From Pseudomonas oryzihabitans (GTDB taxonomy: Bacteria > Pseudomonadota > Gammaproteobacteria > Pseudomonadales > Pseudomonadaceae): a stretch of DNA of 64,000 bases. A program made the position numbers and the translations under genes. The stretch is taken from the NCBI RefSeq assembly GCF_006384975.1, contig NZ_CP021645.1:834001-898000 (forward strand), in the 5' to 3' direction. The notes below the pieces were generated by a model that worked only from the letters and a program-made list of their open reading frames with translations, ran no database searches and was not told the DNA's origin. Each line of letters opens with the position of its first letter. The stretch's first letter is position 1. Below are positions 41,811 through 50,509 of this stretch, piece after piece.

Positions 41811-42653
41811 TCAGCCCAGCGCCTGGGTCAGCAGGGCGAACTGATCCAGGCCGTCGCGGGGCTCGGGTGCCTTGCCCTTGGCCATCTGTTCCACCTCATC
41901 GACCTGCGGGATGCCCCGCTCGATGAGCCAGGGATTGAGGCCACTGCGCCCGGTCACGTCGAATCTCACGTAACGGCCCTCGGCGTGGCGCAGCAGGGCC
42001 AGGCTGAGCGCCTGGGCCTGCGCGGTGGATTCGGCTATCACCGGGCCGACCGACAGACCGCGGCCATAGGGGCGGAGCAGGGCGAAGCCGCGTAACTGGC
42101 CGTCGCGCTCCAGGCCGACGATAGTTTCGGCCTGCGGCAGCAGTTCCCGGAGCAGGGCGGTGCGCTCCAGTCCGGTAGCGGCCTGGGCCAGGCTTTCCAG
42201 CTGCGGGGCATCCGCCAGGGACAGCACACGAACCTGCGCTTCCAACGGGTGCGGCGCGCCCATGGCCGGTAGCGCCGCGATCTGGTGCTGATAGATGCGC
42301 TCGTAGGAGGCGAAGCCCTGGCTGCGGTAGAGCGGGGCGCCGCGCAGGGTGGCGACCAGCAGCGGGGTGCGGCTGCCGGCCAGTTGCAGCAGGCCGTCCA
42401 TGAGGCGTCGGCCATGGCCTTGGCCCTGGTGGCTATCGGCGACGATCACCAGGCCGATGGTGGCGTAGTCGCCCTGGGGTACACAGAAACCGGTGCCGAA
42501 TACGCCCTGGTCGTCCTCCAGCACCAGGCCTTCGCCGGTATGGAACAGGCATTGCCAGTCTTCCAGGCGATGGGGCCACTGCAGCGCCTGGGACAGGCGG
42601 TGGGCGGTGGCGAGGTCGGTTTCGCGCAGGGGTCTCAGGGTGACATTGGACAC
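41811..42653 (-). CDS. GNAT-family N-acetyltransferase with second C-terminal domain
   Basis: A 280-aa acetyltransferase. The N-terminal half is a GNAT fold with acetyl-CoA loop VIVADSHQGQGHGRRLMDGL (the Q/RxxGxG/A pattern). The C-terminal half (about 140-280) resembles the Acetyltransf_18-type domain found after GNAT domains in this group (SVGPVIAESTAQAQALSLAL, DVTGRSGLNPWLIERGI). Start is GTG 42653 with GGAG upstream. It is divergent from the aldehyde dehydrogenase gene. It may acetylate a small amine linked to the neighbouring catabolic genes; substrate unknown. Confidence 0.87.
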   Translation of the reverse strand: MSNVTLRPLRETDLATAHRLSQALQWPHRLEDWQCLFHTGEGLVLEDDQGVFGTGFCVPQGDYATIGLVIVADSHQGQGHGRRLMDGLLQLAGSRTPLLVATLRGAPLYRSQGFASYERIYQHQIAALPAMGAPHPLEAQVRVLSLADAPQLESLAQAATGLERTALLRELLPQAETIVGLERDGQLRGFALLRPYGRGLSVGPVIAESTAQAQALSLALLRHAEGRYVRFDVTGRSGLNPWLIERGIPQVDEVEQMAKGKAPEPRDGLDQFALLTQALG

Positions 42654-42836
42654 GGCAAGGCTCCGGTTCGGGTCTGACAGATTCGGGCATCAGCCTAGCA
42701 AGCGCCGACGGCAGATTCGGTTGCGCTGTGGTGGCCGCACCGGCGCGAGCCGCCGAAGGTCTGGGCCAGTTCGGCAAAAGATGATGACCCGTCCGCCTAG
42801 CATGGGGCCAAGCCCACAGCCCTAGCGGAGCGCGCC

Positions 42837-44312
42837 ATGGCCTCGTTCGACCCCACCGCAGTTGCGGTTCGTTGTGCTCATTTCATCGGCGGTCGCAGCC
42901 GCGAAGCCGCCGCCGGGCTGGAGGTGTTCCGGCCCTCCGACGGCGAGTTGCAGAGCGGCTTACCGTGCGCCTCGGCCGACCTGGTGGACGAGGTGGTGGA
43001 GAGTACCTGGCGCGCTTGGAAGACCAGCGACTGGGCGACCCGCCCGCCGCGGGAACGGGCGCGGGTGATGCGCCGCTGGGCCGACCTGGTGGAAGCCGAT
43101 GGCGAGGTACTTGGCCCCCTGGAAGCCGTGGGCTCGACCCGTCCGCTACGCGAGGTGCTGGCCTGGGACATCCCCTATGTGGCCGAGGGCATCCGCTTCT
43201 TCGCCGAATTCGCCGACAAGCACGGCGGCGAGGTGGCGGCGACCGCTACCTCCCATCTGGGTATGCAGATCACCGAGCCCTATGGCGTGGTGGGCGCCAT
43301 CGCTCCGTGGAATTTTCCACTGAGCATGGCCGGCTGGAAGATCGCCCCGGCGCTGGCCGCGGGTAATGCCGTGGTGATCAAGCCGTCGGAGCTGACCCCG
43401 TTCTCCATCCTGCGCCTGGCCGAACTCGCCACCCTGGCCGGGTTGCCCGCCGGTATCCTCAGCGTGGTCCAGGGCGATGGCCGGATGACCGGCGATGCCC
43501 TGTGCCGTCATCCACGCATCGGCAAAGTGACCTTTACCGGCTCGACCGGCACCGGCAGCGCCATCATGACCGCCTGCGCCGAGAGCGGTCCCAAGCCGGT
43601 GACCCTGGAATTGGGCGGCAAGAGTCCGCAACTGGTATTCGCCGATGCGCCGGATCTCGCCCGTACCGCCCGCAGCGTGGCCGCCGCCATCACCGGCAAT
43701 GCCGGCCAGGTGTGTGTCTCGGGTTCGCGGCTGCTGGTCCAGCGCGCTGCCCTGGAGCCCATGCTCGAGGGCATTCGCGCCGCCTTCGCCGAATTGCGTC
43801 CAGGGCCGACCTGGTCGGCCGAAGCCACCCTGGCACCGATTATTTCCCATCGCCAGGGCCAGCGCATCCACGACATCGTCACGCGCAGCCGGGCGGCCGG
43901 GGCGGAGATCCTGGTCGGTGGCGAACTGCAGGACGGACTGGGCGGCGCCTACTACCAGCCGACTCTGATCGCCGGCGTGAGCGCGGACAACCCGGCGGTG
44001 CGCGAAGAGATCTTCGGCCCGGTGCTGACCGTGCAGGTATTCGACGACGAAGCCGAGGCCTTGGCCTTGGCCGAGCACCCCACCTATGGCCTGGCCGCGG
44101 GCGTGCACACCGCCGATCTCGGCCGGGCGCTGCGCCTGACCCGGGCGCTGGAAGCGGGCACCGTCTGGGTCAACCGCTATGGGCGCAGCCACGACTGGAT
44201 CATCCCTACCGGCGGCTACAAGAGATCCGGTATCGGCAAGGACCTCGGCCGTGCGGCCTTCGAGGCCAACCTGCGCAGCAAGAGCGTATTGATCGATCTG
44301 GAGCACTCCTGA
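42837..44312 (+). CDS. NAD(P)-dependent aldehyde dehydrogenase
   Basis: A 491-aa ALDH superfamily enzyme. It has APWNFPLSMAGWKIAPALAA, cofactor GSTGTGSAI, the general base in LELGGKSPQLVF, the catalytic cysteine in GNAGQVCVSGSRLLV and EEIFGPVLTVQVF. Overall pattern resembles betaine-aldehyde and gamma-glutamyl-gamma-aminobutyraldehyde dehydrogenases, giving an acid from an amine-derived aldehyde. It lies just before the HAD/amine-oxidase unit, so it plausibly oxidises the aldehyde released by that oxidase. Start ATG 42837 has a weak GGAG-like site. Confidence 0.93.
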   Translation: MASFDPTAVAVRCAHFIGGRSREAAAGLEVFRPSDGELQSGLPCASADLVDEVVESTWRAWKTSDWATRPPRERARVMRRWADLVEADGEVLGPLEAVGSTRPLREVLAWDIPYVAEGIRFFAEFADKHGGEVAATATSHLGMQITEPYGVVGAIAPWNFPLSMAGWKIAPALAAGNAVVIKPSELTPFSILRLAELATLAGLPAGILSVVQGDGRMTGDALCRHPRIGKVTFTGSTGTGSAIMTACAESGPKPVTLELGGKSPQLVFADAPDLARTARSVAAAITGNAGQVCVSGSRLLVQRAALEPMLEGIRAAFAELRPGPTWSAEATLAPIISHRQGQRIHDIVTRSRAAGAEILVGGELQDGLGGAYYQPTLIAGVSADNPAVREEIFGPVLTVQVFDDEAEALALAEHPTYGLAAGVHTADLGRALRLTRALEAGTVWVNRYGRSHDWIIPTGGYKRSGIGKDLGRAAFEANLRSKSVLIDLEHS

Positions 44313-44317
44313 GTGCC

Positions 44318-44413
44318 CCGCAAACAATGCTGGAGCCTGCCCGTAAAACGGTTTTTTCTGTCTTCGGTGGTGCTTGAAAGCGGACAACTACCAGGCCCGC
44401 CGATGCTGTAATG
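44318..44413 (+). promoter_or_regulatory. Conserved promoter/operator module, copy 1 (before HAD/amine-oxidase genes)
   Basis: This 96-bp segment shares three blocks at identical spacing with 46751-46846. CCGCAAACAATGCTG is at offset 0 (15 of 15 identical, containing GCA-N5-TGC symmetry), AAAAC followed by a T/C-rich TTTTCT block is at offset 27, and GCTGTAATG is at offset 87. The last block looks like a -10 region (TGTAAT). A shared regulator for the two units is inferred. Confidence 0.65.
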
Positions 44414-44477
44414 CTTGCCAGGGACGCCACCGGCGCCCCAGCCTCCACTCACGACTCTCCGTCAAAGGACCCTTGCC

Positions 44478-45149
44478 ATGACCGCCTTTCGGCCCAAGTA
44501 CATCACCTTCGACTGCTACGGCACCCTGACCCGTTTCCGCATGTCCGACATGGCTCGCGAGATGTTCGCCGACCGCATCCCGGCCGAGGCCATGGACCAG
44601 TTCTGCAAGGACTTCAACGGCTATCGCTTCGACGAGGTGCTCGGCGCCTGGAAACCCTATTCGGAGGTGCTGTACTCGGCAGTGGAACGTACCTGCAAGC
44701 GCTGGGGCATCTCCTTCACCGACGCCGAAGCCAATGCCTACTACGAGGCGGTGCCGACCTGGGGCCCCCATGCGGACGTGACCGCTGGCCTGGCCAAGAT
44801 CGCCGACAAGATCCCGCTGGTGATCTATTCCAATGCCGCCGACGAGCAGATCATGTCCAACGTCGACAAGCTGGGCGTGCCTTTCCACCGCGTCTTCACC
44901 GCCGAGCAGGGCCAGGCCTACAAGCCGCGCCTGCAGGCCTTCGAATACATGCTGGACAACCTGGGCTGCGGTCCTGAAGACGTGTTGCACGTCTCCTCGA
45001 GCTTCCGCTACGACCTGATCCCGGCCGACTACATGAACATCAAGAACAAGGTGTTCGTGAACCGTGGTCACGAGCCGAGCACCCCGTACTACAGCAACAC
45101 CGAGATCAAGGACATCGGCGGCCTGGCCGCTGTGGTCGGTCTCGAGTAA
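44478..45149 (+). CDS. Haloacid dehalogenase type II (HAD superfamily)
   Basis: A 223-aa HAD hydrolase. The nucleophile is Asp12 in YITFDCYGTL, motif II is VIYSNAADEQI, the Lys is in AYKPRLQAFEYML, and motif III is the VSSSFRYDLIPADYMN segment, which lacks the classic DD pair but fits type II L-2-haloacid dehalogenases. Actual dehalogenation is uncertain because this subgroup often sits beside amine oxidase genes and may act on other substrates. The ATG at 44478 has AAAGGA upstream. It is 26 bp before the amine oxidase gene, in one unit. Confidence 0.88.
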   Translation: MTAFRPKYITFDCYGTLTRFRMSDMAREMFADRIPAEAMDQFCKDFNGYRFDEVLGAWKPYSEVLYSAVERTCKRWGISFTDAEANAYYEAVPTWGPHADVTAGLAKIADKIPLVIYSNAADEQIMSNVDKLGVPFHRVFTAEQGQAYKPRLQAFEYMLDNLGCGPEDVLHVSSSFRYDLIPADYMNIKNKVFVNRGHEPSTPYYSNTEIKDIGGLAAVVGLE

Positions 45150-45175
45150 CCCCCTTGCCGCAGGAGAGCCCGCCC

Positions 45176-46468
45176 ATGAGTCACGGCCCAGCATCGTCCG
45201 AATCCTACTGGCTGGCGACCGCGCCGACCTTTACCGGCGGCGCCCAGGGGCCGGTCGCGGGGGAAGTCGATGTCGCCGTCATCGGCGGCGGCTTCACCGG
45301 GCTGTCGGCGGCCGTGGCGCTGCGCAAGCGCGGTGCCAGCGTGGCGGTACTGGAGGCCGGCCGGGTGATCGGCGAAGCCTCCGGCCGCAACGGAGGGCAT
45401 TGCAATACCGGGGTCGCGCAGGACTATGCGTCCCTGCGTGCCAGCCTGGGCCCCGAGCGGGCCCAGGCCTTCTACCAGGCCTATGCCGATGCGGTGGCCA
45501 GCGTCGAGGCGGTGATCGCCGAAGAGGGGATCGCCTGCGACTTCCACAAGGCGGGCAAGCTCAAGCTGGCGGCCAAGCCGCAGCATTATGACAACCTGGC
45601 GCGCACCTGCGAGCTGATCCGCGCGGAGGTCGATCCGGACGTGGAACTGCTCGGCCCTGCACAGACGCGGATCGAGGTGGCCTCCGACGGATTTTACGGC
45701 GGCCTGCTGCAACGCAATGGCGCCCAGATGCACATGGGGCGCTTCGGCGTGGGCTTGGCGGAAGCGGCGGTACGCCGTGGCGCCCAGGTCTACGAAGGGG
45801 CGGCGGTGAGCGATCTGCAGCGCCTGCCGGACGGCAGCTTCCGCGTGGTGAGTGCTAAGGGCGAATTGCGTGCCCGCCAGGTGCTGGTGGCCACGGGCAA
45901 TGCCAGCATTGGGCCCTTCCAGTGGTTTCGCCGACGCATCGCCTCGGTGGGCAGCTTCATCATCGCCACCGCGCCACTACCGAAGGAGCAATTGGATGCA
46001 CTGCTGCCCAACCGGCGCACCTATGTGACCAGCCGCATCATTGGCAACTATTTCCGCACCACACCGGACCACCGGCTGATCTTTGGCGGCCGGGCGCGCT
46101 TCGCCTTGTCCGATCCGCGCCAGGACGCCAAGAGCGGTGCCGTGCTGCGCAACGCCCTCGGCCAACTCTTTCCCAGCTTGGCCCAGGCGCCCATCGACTA
46201 TTGCTGGGGCGGCCTGGTGGACATGACCGCTGACCGTCTGCCCCGGGCTGGTGAGCAGGATGGCCTGTTCTACGCCATGGGCTACAGCGGCCATGGGGTG
46301 CAGATGTCGGTGCACATGGGCCGGGTGATGGCCGAGGTGCTGGAAGGGCGCAGCCAGGCCAATCCCTGGCGCGTGCTGGATTGGCCGGCCATTCCCGGCC
46401 ACTTCGGCAAGCCCTGGTTCCTGCCGCTGGTAGGGCTGTACTACCGGGTGCAGGATCGACTGCACTGA
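45176..46468 (+). CDS. FAD-dependent amine/amino-acid oxidase (DAO family, PuuB/OrdL-like)
   Basis: A 430-aa D-amino-acid-oxidase-fold flavoprotein. It has the dinucleotide motif VAVIGGGFTGLSAAVALRKR (about residues 31-50), the EASGRNGGHCNTG flavin segment, and a C-terminal YAMGYSGHGVQMSVHMGRVM. This pattern matches gamma-glutamylputrescine oxidase and related enzymes, which oxidise secondary or primary amines to aldehydes with hydrogen peroxide release. CAGGAG precedes ATG 45176. It shares a promoter module with the ABC/dehydrogenase operon downstream and is followed by a strong terminator. Confidence 0.92.
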   Translation: MSHGPASSESYWLATAPTFTGGAQGPVAGEVDVAVIGGGFTGLSAAVALRKRGASVAVLEAGRVIGEASGRNGGHCNTGVAQDYASLRASLGPERAQAFYQAYADAVASVEAVIAEEGIACDFHKAGKLKLAAKPQHYDNLARTCELIRAEVDPDVELLGPAQTRIEVASDGFYGGLLQRNGAQMHMGRFGVGLAEAAVRRGAQVYEGAAVSDLQRLPDGSFRVVSAKGELRARQVLVATGNASIGPFQWFRRRIASVGSFIIATAPLPKEQLDALLPNRRTYVTSRIIGNYFRTTPDHRLIFGGRARFALSDPRQDAKSGAVLRNALGQLFPSLAQAPIDYCWGGLVDMTADRLPRAGEQDGLFYAMGYSGHGVQMSVHMGRVMAEVLEGRSQANPWRVLDWPAIPGHFGKPWFLPLVGLYYRVQDRLH

Positions 46469-46496
46469 GCGCCTGCATTAACCGCTGAACACCGCG

Positions 46497-46545
46497 AACC
46501 GCCAGCCGCGGCGCTCCAACAGAAGAGCCGCGGCTGGCGGTTTTT
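46497..46545 (+). terminator. Strong intrinsic terminator after the amine oxidase gene
   Basis: A perfect 16-bp GC-rich stem (46497-46512 with 46527-46542), a 14-nt loop and a run of five T at 46541-46545. It lies 28 bp after the oxidase stop. It separates the HAD/oxidase unit from the ABC transporter operon. Confidence 0.9.
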
Positions 46546-46750
46546 GCCTTTCTACCTCGCCAGGACCGTCCCCTGCCGCTCTGGCCAGGTAGGGCAACAC
46601 CCCGGAGCAGAAACTGCTGAAACGTCCGGCTTTTGGACCCTTGCAAGCCTTTTAGCGCCGCCAGAAACGCCGTTCGGCAACCAGGCAAGATAGCCTTCAA
46701 ACGCGCCAAATCCGGGCATTGGCGGCCCTGTTGCGCCGTCGCGAAGCACA
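46546..46750. other. Non-coding stretch between terminator and promoter module
   Basis: Together with the terminator and promoter module this is part of a 474-bp gap without a supportable gene. I see no family-like open frame and no further symmetric element of note. Confidence 0.4.
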
Positions 46751-46846
46751 CCGCAAACAATGCTGAGCCAATCGGGCAAAACAGTCTTTTCTATCTCGTC
46801 ACAGGCTCAATTCGACGGTAATCGACAGGGGCCCGGTGCTGTAATG
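46751..46846 (+). promoter_or_regulatory. Conserved promoter/operator module, copy 2 (before the peptide-type ABC operon)
   Basis: Same blocks and same spacing as at 44318: CCGCAAACAATGCTG (46751-46765), AAAAC (46778-46782) followed by TCTTTTCTATCT, and GCTGTAATG (46838-46846). The sequence between blocks is diverged, so the blocks look selectively kept. The module ends 96 bp before the binding-protein ATG. Confidence 0.65.
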
Positions 46847-46942
46847 AACCAGGCCGCGAGACAAGGCGGCCGAGAGGACAGCTCCGTGCTCCCGGGGAGG
46901 GGGGCGCGGACTGGCGACAGAGCCCCCAACGAGCGAGCCGAC

Positions 46943-48580
46943 ATGACAGAGAAAAAGACTGGAAGTCCCCTGATAGGTCCTGCAGAAAGCGTCCGGGCCT
47001 TCGAGGCCATGCAACGGGGGGTGTCGCGACGCGATGCGCTGCGGCTGCTGGGCGCCGCCGGGCTGATGGCGACGGGTGTGGGCAGTCTGTTGGGCCGTGA
47101 TGGTCACGCCTTGGCCGCCGAGGACGCCAGCGGCGGTACGCCGCGCCGGGGCGGTCGGGTTCGTGCCGCCGCCGCTGGATCGTCCACCGCCGACACCCTC
47201 GACCCGGCCAAAGGCTCGTTCTCCGGCGACTATGCGCGCCAGTATTTCTTCTACAACGGCCTGACGGTGTTCGACAGCCATCTCGTGCCGCAGATGGCGC
47301 TGGCCACCAGCATGGACACCCAGGACGCCACCACCTGGACCATCAAGCTGCGGCAGGGCGTGCAATTCCATAACGGTAAGACCTTCGACAGCGCCGACGT
47401 CGTCTACTCCCTGCTGCGCCACAAGGACCCGGCGGTGGGTTCCAAGGTCAAGGCCCTGGCCGACCAGTTCGCCGAGGTCACCGCGATGGCGCCCGACGAG
47501 GTGCGTATCCGCCTGGTATCGCCGAACTCAGAGCTGCCGGCGGTGCTGGCCATCTCGCACTTCCTGATCATCGCCGACGGCACCAAGGATTTTTCCACCG
47601 CCAACGGCACCGGGCCCTTCAAGGTCAAGGAATTCAAGCCGGGTGTCCGTACCGTGGGCGCGCGCAACGAGAATTACTGGAAGTCCGGCAAGCCCTACCT
47701 GGACGAGATCGAACTCATCGGCATCACCGACGAGCCCTCGCGGGTCAACGCGTTGCTGGCCGGTGACATCCAGCTCACCGTCTCGGTAGACCCGCGCTCG
47801 GCCGACCGCCTCAAGCAGGGCGACAAGGTCAAGATCGTGGCCAACACCTCGGGCAGCTACACCGACCTGATCATGCGCATTCCCAACCGGCCGTTCAACG
47901 ATCCCAACGTGGTCGAGGGTATGAAGCTGCTGTTCGATCGCGAGCAGATCCTCAAGTCGGTGTTCCTCGGCTACGGGGTCGTCGGCAACGACCAGCCGAT
48001 CATGCCCGGCACCCCCTATTATTCGGCCGATGTACCCCAGCGGCCCTACGATCCGGACAAGGCCAAGTTCCTGTTCCAGAAGGCCGGTATCGCCGGGGCC
48101 AAGCTGCCATTGGTGACCTCCACCGCCGCCGACAACGCCAACGAGATGGCCCTGGTATTGCAGCAATCGGCGAAGCGGGCCGGGCTCGACCTGATGGTCA
48201 ACCGCGTCAGCGCCGATGGCTACTGGAACACCCACTGGATGAAGGACCCGCTGGGCTTCGGCAATATCAACGCGCGGCCCACCGCCAACATCCTCTTGTC
48301 GCAATTCTTCAAGTCCGATGCACCCTTCAACGAATCGGGCTGGAAGAACGAGCAATTCGACCAGTTGGTGGTGGCCTCCCGCGGCGAAACCGACCTGGCC
48401 AAGCGCAAGCAGATGTACGCCGACATGCAGCTGTTGATCAACCAGCACTGCGGCATCGGCCTGCCGATCTTCACCAGCTCCATCGATGCCCATTCGCCCA
48501 AGCTCGGCGGCTACGGCATCATCCCCATCGGCGGCTTCATGGGCTACATGTTCGGCGAACACGTCTGGCTGGAAGCCTGA
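46943..48580 (+). CDS. Peptide/opine-type ABC transporter substrate-binding protein (DppA/OppA family), Tat signal
   Basis: A 545-aa SBP_bac_5 family protein. The N-terminus has a twin-arginine motif (SRRDALRLLGAAG) after a 30-residue leader, suggesting Tat export. Family features are TWTIKLRQGVQFHNGKTFDS, ADVVYSLLRHKDPAVGS, NGTGPFKVKEFKPG and the later MYADMQLLINQHCGIGLPIF. I use ATG 46943 (MTEKKTGS); the open frame reaches 61 codons further up through the promoter module and is not credible. It heads an operon with two permeases, a fused ATPase and a three-subunit dehydrogenase, so it probably binds an oligopeptide- or opine-like amino acid derivative. Confidence 0.92.
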   Translation: MTEKKTGSPLIGPAESVRAFEAMQRGVSRRDALRLLGAAGLMATGVGSLLGRDGHALAAEDASGGTPRRGGRVRAAAAGSSTADTLDPAKGSFSGDYARQYFFYNGLTVFDSHLVPQMALATSMDTQDATTWTIKLRQGVQFHNGKTFDSADVVYSLLRHKDPAVGSKVKALADQFAEVTAMAPDEVRIRLVSPNSELPAVLAISHFLIIADGTKDFSTANGTGPFKVKEFKPGVRTVGARNENYWKSGKPYLDEIELIGITDEPSRVNALLAGDIQLTVSVDPRSADRLKQGDKVKIVANTSGSYTDLIMRIPNRPFNDPNVVEGMKLLFDREQILKSVFLGYGVVGNDQPIMPGTPYYSADVPQRPYDPDKAKFLFQKAGIAGAKLPLVTSTAADNANEMALVLQQSAKRAGLDLMVNRVSADGYWNTHWMKDPLGFGNINARPTANILLSQFFKSDAPFNESGWKNEQFDQLVVASRGETDLAKRKQMYADMQLLINQHCGIGLPIFTSSIDAHSPKLGGYGIIPIGGFMGYMFGEHVWLEA

Positions 48581-48655
48581 CGCTTTGTGCCTGGTGGCGA
48601 GCGCGGTCCGTAGTGGCCGAACGCTCGCCGCTCCACGCTCAAGCAGGAGGTGGCT

Positions 48656-49612
48656 GTGGATCGTTCCGTCTTTTCCCTCATCATCAGGCGCGTCGGCGGC
48701 GGGGTGCTGACCCTGTTCATCGTCTCGCTGCTGGTGTTCTTCGTCTCCGCGCTGTTGCCGGGCGATGCCGCCCAGCAGGCCCTGGGCCAATTCGCGCTGC
48801 CCGAGCAGGTCGCGGCGTTGCGCGCCCAGATGGGGCTCGACCAGCCGGCGTTGCTGCGCTACTTCCACTGGCTGACCGGTCTACTGCACGGCGATCTCGG
48901 CCAGTCCCTGGCCAGCCAGGCGCCCATCACCAGCCTGATCGGCGACCGCCTGCTCGGCTCGCTGATGCTGGCCGGGGTGACCGCCCTGGTCTCGGTGCCG
49001 CTGGCGCTGGTGCTCGGCATCGCCTCGGCGATGAACGCGGGCGGGCGACTGGACCGGGGGCTCAACCTCTTCACCCTGGGCATCGTCGCGGTGCCGGAAT
49101 TCCTCGTGGCGACCCTGGCGGTGCTGGTCTTCGCCGTGCATCTGCACTGGACCTCGGCGCTGACCTTCGCCCATGACATTTCCGGCCCCCTGGATTTCCT
49201 GCGCGCCTATGCGCTGCCGGTGGGCACCCTGTGCTGCGTGATCGTGGCGCAGATGGCGCGGATGACCCGTGCGGCCCTGGTGGAGCAACTGCAGAGCCCC
49301 TATGTGGAGATGGCGCGCCTGAAGGGCATCGGCCCGGTACGTGCCGTGTTGCGCCATGCCTTGCCCAATGCCGTGGGGCCCATCGCCAACGCCGTGGCCC
49401 TGAGTCTTTCCTACCTGATGGGTGGGGTGGTCATCGTCGAGACCATCTTCAACTATCCCGGTATCGCCCAACTGATGGTGGACGGCGTCGCCAGTCGTGA
49501 CCTGCCGCTGATCCAGGCCTGCGCCATGCTGTTCTGCTGCGCCTATCTGGTGCTCATGACCCTGGCGGACCTCTGCGCCATCCTGTCCAACCCGAGGCTG
49601 AGAACGCTATGA
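48656..49612 (+). CDS. DppB-like ABC transporter permease, GTG start
   Basis: A 318-aa BPD-type membrane permease of the oligopeptide/opine/nickel family. It shows the N-terminal RRVGGGVLTLFIVSLLVFFV segment, LPGDAAQQ, YPGIAQLMVDGVASRDLPL and the EAA loop EMARLKGIGPVRAVLRHALP. Start is GTG 48656, five bases after AGGAGG; an earlier in-frame GTG at 48650 lies on that site. It is coupled to the second permease by ATGA. Confidence 0.92.
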   Translation: MDRSVFSLIIRRVGGGVLTLFIVSLLVFFVSALLPGDAAQQALGQFALPEQVAALRAQMGLDQPALLRYFHWLTGLLHGDLGQSLASQAPITSLIGDRLLGSLMLAGVTALVSVPLALVLGIASAMNAGGRLDRGLNLFTLGIVAVPEFLVATLAVLVFAVHLHWTSALTFAHDISGPLDFLRAYALPVGTLCCVIVAQMARMTRAALVEQLQSPYVEMARLKGIGPVRAVLRHALPNAVGPIANAVALSLSYLMGGVVIVETIFNYPGIAQLMVDGVASRDLPLIQACAMLFCCAYLVLMTLADLCAILSNPRLRTL

Positions 49613-50508
49613 CCCGACCCGTGACGCCCGTGCGCAGCGCCGCCGTCCTGCCGGTGGACGGCAAGACGCTCGACGCCCAGCTGTCCCCGCCCCGTACCCG
49701 TCGCCCGGCACGCTGGTCCCTGACCGGACTCATCGGCGGCTTCCTGGTGGCCTTCTGGCTGTTCATCGCCGTATTCGGCGTGTGGCTCGCGCCCTATGAT
49801 CCGGGCGCGCTGGGCGGCTCCGTGCTGGCCAGCTACAGCGCGGCCCATCCCCTGGGGACCGACTACATGGGCCGCGACGTGCTCAGCCGCATCCTCGACG
49901 GTGCTCGCTTCACCGTGGGCCTGGCGCTGATCGCCGCGGTGCTGTCCTGCGCCCTGGGCACCGGCCTGGGCCTGCTCGCAGCGCTCTCGGGGCGCTGGGT
50001 GGACGAGCCGCTGTCGCGGCTGATCGATGCGCTGATCTCCCTGCCAAGCAAGATGCTGGCGCTGGTGATGGTCTCGGCCTTCGGCTCCTCGGTGCCGCTG
50101 CTGATCGTCATGGCGGTGGTGGGCTACGCCCCGGGCTGCTATCGCATCGCCCGCAGCCTGGCGATGAACCTTACCGAACTGGAATACGTCCAGGTCGCCC
50201 GCACCCGTGGCGAGGGCCGGCTGTACATCGCCCTGGTGGAGATGCTGCCCAACATGCGCCTGCCGCTGCTTACCGACCTGGGCCTGAGATTCGTCTACAT
50301 CGTGCTGCTGCTCAGCGGCATGAGTTTCCTCGGCCTTGGCGTGCAACCGCCCAATGCCGACCTGGGTTCGCTGGTGCGGGAAAACATCGGCGGCCTGGCC
50401 GATGGCGCCCCGGCGGTGCTGATGCCGGCCCTGGCCATCGGTACCCTGACCGTGGGCGTCAACCTGCTCATCGACCGGTTCGGCGCGCGGCGCCGGGGAG
50501 GGCGTTGA
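49609..50508 (+). CDS. DppC-like ABC transporter permease
   Basis: A 299-aa inner-membrane permease, the partner of the DppB-like protein. It contains AAHPLGTDYMGRDVLSRILD (the hallmark of DppC/OppC), the EAA loop YVQVARTRGEGRLYIALVEM and LSGMSFLGLGVQPPNADLGS. About six transmembrane segments follow a cytoplasmic N-terminus of some 40 residues. It overlaps the first permease by 4 bp and is separated by one base from the ATPase start. Confidence 0.93.
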   Translation: MTRPVTPVRSAAVLPVDGKTLDAQLSPPRTRRPARWSLTGLIGGFLVAFWLFIAVFGVWLAPYDPGALGGSVLASYSAAHPLGTDYMGRDVLSRILDGARFTVGLALIAAVLSCALGTGLGLLAALSGRWVDEPLSRLIDALISLPSKMLALVMVSAFGSSVPLLIVMAVVGYAPGCYRIARSLAMNLTELEYVQVARTRGEGRLYIALVEMLPNMRLPLLTDLGLRFVYIVLLLSGMSFLGLGVQPPNADLGSLVRENIGGLADGAPAVLMPALAIGTLTVGVNLLIDRFGARRRGGR

Positions 50509-50509
50509 G

